DNA from: an uncultured Bacteroidales bacterium
GTDB lineage: Bacteria > Bacteroidota > Bacteroidia > Bacteroidales > Bacteroidaceae
Length of the DNA: 32,631 bases
Direction of reading: 5' to 3'
Assembly (NCBI GenBank): GCA_902779535.1
Contig: CACZBX010000020.1
Coordinates: forward strand, 1 to 32,631
Position numbers and translations under genes: made by a program. Below, in pieces: positions 29,717 through 32,631 of this stretch; within the stretch, counting starts at the first letter, position 1, and each line of letters opens with the position of its first letter. The notes under the pieces were generated by a model that ran no database searches, had not been told where the DNA came from, and saw only the letters and a program-made list of their open reading frames with translations.

Positions 29717-31543
29717 ATGAAAAAGTATATATATATAATAGGTGTAACGCTACTGGCTGTCATGACAGCCTGTACGAATGAGGATCTGGTTCCTCAAACC
29801 GAAGCGTTGAAACTGACGGAAGGAGAGCTGATCGAGAAGATCTCCTTCACTACACCCGACTTGGAGGTGGACGATGCTTCGACCAGGGGCTTTTATAAAG
29901 AAGCTAATGGAAATATGACTTTCTATTGGAGTACTTATGCCGACGCTCTTTTAAAAGCGGACACGATCGGAGTATTCCCAATTAGAGGAAATGAAAGGGC
30001 TGATCAGATCTTCTTCCCCGTTGCAGAAACCACAAATTCCAATACGGCTTTCTTTGATGGACTGGGATGGGGACTTCGTACCGGATACACTTATGGGGCA
30101 TATTATCCTTATGACTTTAATAATAGGAACTTCCGAGAGATTAAAGTGGATTATACGGGACAAAGGCTGTTAACTAATAATAGTACTGTTCTCTTATCAC
30201 GCCATGATTTCATGGTTTCCAACCAAATCAAACCGACGACGAACGAACTGTCGATCCCATTGAAACGACTTGGTGCAATTGTCAAAGTGGAACTCGACTT
30301 TAATGATTATATCACAAATTTAGGTTCACAAGCTCCCGAGAAAATTATTTTTGTTGATGACTTTACTTTGGGAACAACAGAAAACGTGTTTGCATTGCAT
30401 GGTAAAGTCTCCTTGGCAGATGAAACGCCGGCGTTCCAGCCTGAAGATGAGGAGTTAAGAAGCAGTTCTGTTTCGGTCGCATTGGGCGATCCGAATCTGA
30501 CTGAACAGACTTTTTGGACAAATAAGAATAATCATAATTGGAAGGTCACCATGTTTATGACACTTCCTCCAACAGAGTTGGCTGGAAAAACATTGACGGC
30601 AACCTTGAAGGACAAGGATGGTAACAAATATGTGGCACAATTTGATGGCAAGAACCTTGTTGCCGGAAAAGCTTATAGTTTTAATGGAAGCTTGAAGATT
30701 GCGAAGGAGATGGGTTTTGATGTGATTACAAATCCAAATATCATTGAAGCTATCGGGGAAATTGATTTCGAAGGGGAGGGCTATTGGACTCCTGAGCGTA
30801 CGGATGAAGGTTATCTCATTTGGAATAACGAGTGGGTGTTGGGTGTGAAAGAACTGAACTTGATTGGTAAGCATGATCCTACCATTGCCGATGAACTACA
30901 CTATTTCACGTCGTTGCAACGCTTATTTGTGGACTACAATGAGATTGAGCGATTAGACCTTTCATACATGGAAGAACTACAGGAATTGAGTTGTAACTGG
31001 AACAATCTGAAGGAACTGATCTTGCCTAACAATTGTGAATTCCTAACTGGTATTAGCGCGATCGATAATCAACTAACGTCATTAGACTTAGATGGTTGTT
31101 CAAATTTATCTTACTTGAGATTGGAAAGTAATCAGTTATCATACATTGACTTATCAATGTGCAGTAGCTTATTGTATTTGAATCTGGCCGATAATCAGTT
31201 GACTTCGATCGATTTGAAGGATAATGGCCAATTGCAAAGTCTGAACTTGCTATACAATCAGTTGTCTTCAATTCTTGTGAACTACCATCCTGAATTGGGA
31301 TATATCTGTTGTACTGAAAACCATTTGAGATCTTTGATTCTTACTAATCCAGGCCTTGGACTTTGGAATCTTTCAGGTGAAGATCTTGGATATGCTCTCC
31401 TCTTGGGACAGCAGATTGATACTTTAGGCAATTCACAGACTATTCAAGTCCGCATCCCTTCCAGCGTGTTGGATAAGGTGAAATCGGCTGTAGAAGAGTA
31501 TAGTCCAATACTAAATGCGAATGTAGAATTTGTAGGAGTATAA
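29717..31543 (+). CDS. Fimbrillin-like / leucine-rich-repeat surface lipoprotein
   Basis: An intact 608-residue paralog of the broken gene 12 bases upstream. Cys19 follows a MTA lipobox, so it should be lipid-anchored and probably exposed on the outer membrane. A Mfa/FimA-type fimbrillin-like domain covers about 40-195 (DTIGVFP 82-88, GLGWG 115-119, YGAYYPY, DYTGQR, RHDFM 162-166, LKRLGAI 182-188). A second beta domain (about 205-330) follows, then a cap module with KHDPTIADEL and about seven LRR units (about 395-545) of pattern LxxLxLxxNQLxxLDL. LRRs usually bind proteins, so adhesion or partner recognition is likely (inference). AAGGA at 29706-29710 is an unusual Shine-Dalgarno-like site for this phylum. 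Confidence 0.85.
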   Translation: MKKYIYIIGVTLLAVMTACTNEDLVPQTEALKLTEGELIEKISFTTPDLEVDDASTRGFYKEANGNMTFYWSTYADALLKADTIGVFPIRGNERADQIFFPVAETTNSNTAFFDGLGWGLRTGYTYGAYYPYDFNNRNFREIKVDYTGQRLLTNNSTVLLSRHDFMVSNQIKPTTNELSIPLKRLGAIVKVELDFNDYITNLGSQAPEKIIFVDDFTLGTTENVFALHGKVSLADETPAFQPEDEELRSSSVSVALGDPNLTEQTFWTNKNNHNWKVTMFMTLPPTELAGKTLTATLKDKDGNKYVAQFDGKNLVAGKAYSFNGSLKIAKEMGFDVITNPNIIEAIGEIDFEGEGYWTPERTDEGYLIWNNEWVLGVKELNLIGKHDPTIADELHYFTSLQRLFVDYNEIERLDLSYMEELQELSCNWNNLKELILPNNCEFLTGISAIDNQLTSLDLDGCSNLSYLRLESNQLSYIDLSMCSSLLYLNLADNQLTSIDLKDNGQLQSLNLLYNQLSSILVNYHPELGYICCTENHLRSLILTNPGLGLWNLSGEDLGYALLLGQQIDTLGNSQTIQVRIPSSVLDKVKSAVEEYSPILNANVEFVGV

Positions 31544-31633
31544 AAACGGAGTGTATGCGTAAGCATTAGTTCCCACACTTCATTTGTTGGACGTTCGCCC
31601 GAGGGAACAAGCGAACATAAACATAATTTAACC
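31544..31633 (+). promoter_or_regulatory. Structured leader before the small peptide gene
   Basis: Several inverted repeats overlap here: AGTGT/ACACT (31550-31554, 31575-31579) enclosing ATGC-GTAA-GCAT (31555-31566); GTTCCC/GGGAAC (31569-31574, 31603-31608); and GTTCGC/GCGAAC (31593-31598, 31611-31616). GGGAAC lies in the loop of the last hairpin, so the second and third pairings could form a pseudoknot or exclude each other. No U-tract follows, so this looks like an mRNA leader or processing site and not a terminator. Function unknown. Confidence 0.45.
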
Positions 31634-31759
31634 ATGGATAAGAATTATGTAATGCCTGAAATCGAGGTTATCGAGATGGAACTTCAAAGCCCTGTATTGG
31701 AAGCTTCTCCAGGTGGTGATGTCACTGGTGGTGGCTCTGGCGTTGGTGGTGAAGAGTAA
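31634..31759 (+). CDS. Small peptide with glycine-rich tail (41 residues)
   Basis: An ATG frame of 41 codons lies between two fimbrillin-like lipoprotein genes. The first 25 residues are charged and look orderly (MDKNYVMPEIEVIEMELQSP), and the last 16 are almost only Gly, Ser, Thr, Val, Asp and Glu (SPGGDVTGGGSGVGGEE). There is no signal peptide and no Cys. Short proteins starting with a lysine-rich stretch, a Pro-Glu-Ile-like motif and an LxxS boundary before a Gly-rich tail are, from memory, common beside surface lipoprotein genes in Bacteroidales; I know no proven function. The leader-plus-core look recalls peptide precursors, but no maturation enzyme is seen. Hairpins on both sides would frame a short transcript. 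It is too regular in codon use and position to dismiss. Confidence 0.7.
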   Translation: MDKNYVMPEIEVIEMELQSPVLEASPGGDVTGGGSGVGGEE

Positions 31760-31768
31760 GGCAAGTTC

Positions 31769-31804
31769 AATGTTGCTGTCTTTTCCCAAAGATGGCAACA
31801 TTTT
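31769..31804 (+). terminator. Weak terminator or attenuator hairpin
   Basis: AATGTTGC (31769-31776) pairs with GCAACATT (31795-31802); after a TG/TG mismatch an inner TCTTT/AAAGA stem closes on a TCCC loop. Only four T follow (31801-31804). It begins ten bases behind the peptide stop and could partly end transcription or protect the peptide mRNA before the next lipoprotein gene. Confidence 0.6.
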
Positions 31805-31838
31805 GATGGAAATTAATAAAAAACAAAATAATACAGTT

Positions 31839-32631
31839 ATGAAAAGATTTGAATTTATTGGATTTTTGTTCGTTGCTTGTTTTTTGGTAGCATGTTCTTC
31901 TGATCAGGCAGAACTTTTTTCGCCTGATGATGAGGTTGGATCGATACGTGTAACATTGCCTGTTTTCGAAGAAGAGGAAATGACAAGAACTAATTGGACT
32001 AATAATAATGGTACGTTGGATTATACATTTGCCATTACAGACACCATTGGTGTATTTCCTACAAATGGAGATCAAATTAGTTTTTCGCTCTCAAAGGGAG
32101 CTGGAACAAAGTCTTTTACGTTTGCTGGAGCTGGCTGGGGCGTGAAAAATGGATTTAGTTATGGTGCTTATTTGCCTTTCGATAAAACAAATTTCTTCCG
32201 TAAGAATAGTGAAATTCCATTGTCTTATATTGGACAGAAACAGGAAGGATTGGCAAATAATAATACTACTGTTAAATATCTTGGTTTGTATGATTATATG
32301 GCATGTGGTGCTAAATCTCCTCAAAACGGATCTCTTGACATCTTATTAGATCGTTTAGGCTTAAGATTAAAGATTGCAGTGACTATCCCTGATGCAGGAA
32401 CTTATAGGTCTGCTACAATATCTTCCAATAAGCAGGAGTTGATCACTGAGGCGGCTCTAGACATTTCAAAAAAAGATCCAATGATAACAGCAACAAAGAA
32501 ATCAAAGAAGCTATCTTTATCTTTAATTAATTTTACGACCACAAAAAATAATCAGGTGGTTTATTTATATATGTTCTGTTTGCCGATGGATTTAACTGGT
32601 AATACGCTAACTTTGGGCATAAAAGCTTTGA
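31839..32631 (+). CDS. Fimbrillin-like lipoprotein (partial, runs off the window)
   Basis: The frame opens at ATG 31839 and stays open for 264 codons to the window edge; the C-terminus is missing. Cys19 follows a LVA lipobox, so it is a lipoprotein. The N-terminal half has the same landmarks as its two upstream paralogs: TRTNW, DTIGVFP, GAGWG, YGAYLPF, YIGQ, YDYM and LDRLGLRLKI, which mark a Mfa-like fimbrillin fold (about 35-185). The visible part then enters a second beta domain. Whether LRR repeats follow, as in the paralogs, cannot be seen. Identity to the other two is clearly lower than between those two, so it is an older duplicate or a structural partner. Confidence 0.8.
   Translation, partial: MKRFEFIGFLFVACFLVACSSDQAELFSPDDEVGSIRVTLPVFEEEEMTRTNWTNNNGTLDYTFAITDTIGVFPTNGDQISFSLSKGAGTKSFTFAGAGWGVKNGFSYGAYLPFDKTNFFRKNSEIPLSYIGQKQEGLANNNTTVKYLGLYDYMACGAKSPQNGSLDILLDRLGLRLKIAVTIPDAGTYRSATISSNKQELITEAALDISKKDPMITATKKSKKLSLSLINFTTTKNNQVVYLYMFCLPMDLTGNTLTLGIKAL

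Overview
The window looks like a chromosomal segment of a member of the Bacteroidales, most likely Parabacteroides or a close relative. The genus is an inference. The supporting signs are: promoter elements of the Bacteroidetes type (TAnnTTTG), little use of Shine-Dalgarno sites, a fused MurF-alanine racemase, a GSCFA protein, the dxs-trkA-trkH order, fimbrillin-like lipoproteins and intergenic palindromes of a style familiar from this order. No phage, plasmid, insertion sequence, CRISPR array or tRNA was found.

Layout. Positions 1-58 hold the 3' end of a 5S rRNA followed by a strong terminator, so an rRNA operon ends here. A lipoprotein of the endonuclease/exonuclease/phosphatase fold (205-1053, +) and a secreted GH2 beta-galactosidase (1120-4260, -) converge on a shared bidirectional terminator. 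Next on the minus strand comes a two-gene Tat translocase (tatA, tatC) with its own well-formed promoter. Upstream of it is a compact L-rhamnose operon (rhaB, rhaA, rhaT, rhaD; 11365 down to 6735) whose last gene is a MltD-like lytic transglycosylase. Between rhaB and the next gene lies an array of four palindromes with an exact 22-bp period (11495-11572).

A second minus-strand operon (17977 down to 11583) encodes a GSCFA protein, the MurF-Alr fusion for peptidoglycan precursor synthesis, and a large Dna2-like nuclease-helicase. Diverging from it on the plus strand are dxs (isoprenoid precursors) and the potassium uptake pair trkA-trkH, closely packed. A threonine aldolase (-) and a type I mannose-6-phosphate isomerase (+) diverge from a shared intergenic region. 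manA then converges on a NahK-like sugar kinase across a 528-bp gap filled with palindromic repeats and terminators.

From about 27.0 kb the window becomes richer in A+T and turns into a surface-protein locus: three tandem lipoproteins with the same fimbrillin-like N-terminal half. The first two also carry leucine-rich repeats. The first copy is broken by an in-frame TGA and a frameshift. The second is intact, and the third is cut by the window edge. Between the second and third lies a 41-codon gene for a small peptide with a glycine-rich tail, bracketed by RNA hairpins. This locus, and especially the peptide, is the best candidate here for something not yet described. The 22-bp palindrome array upstream of the rhamnose genes is the best regulatory puzzle.
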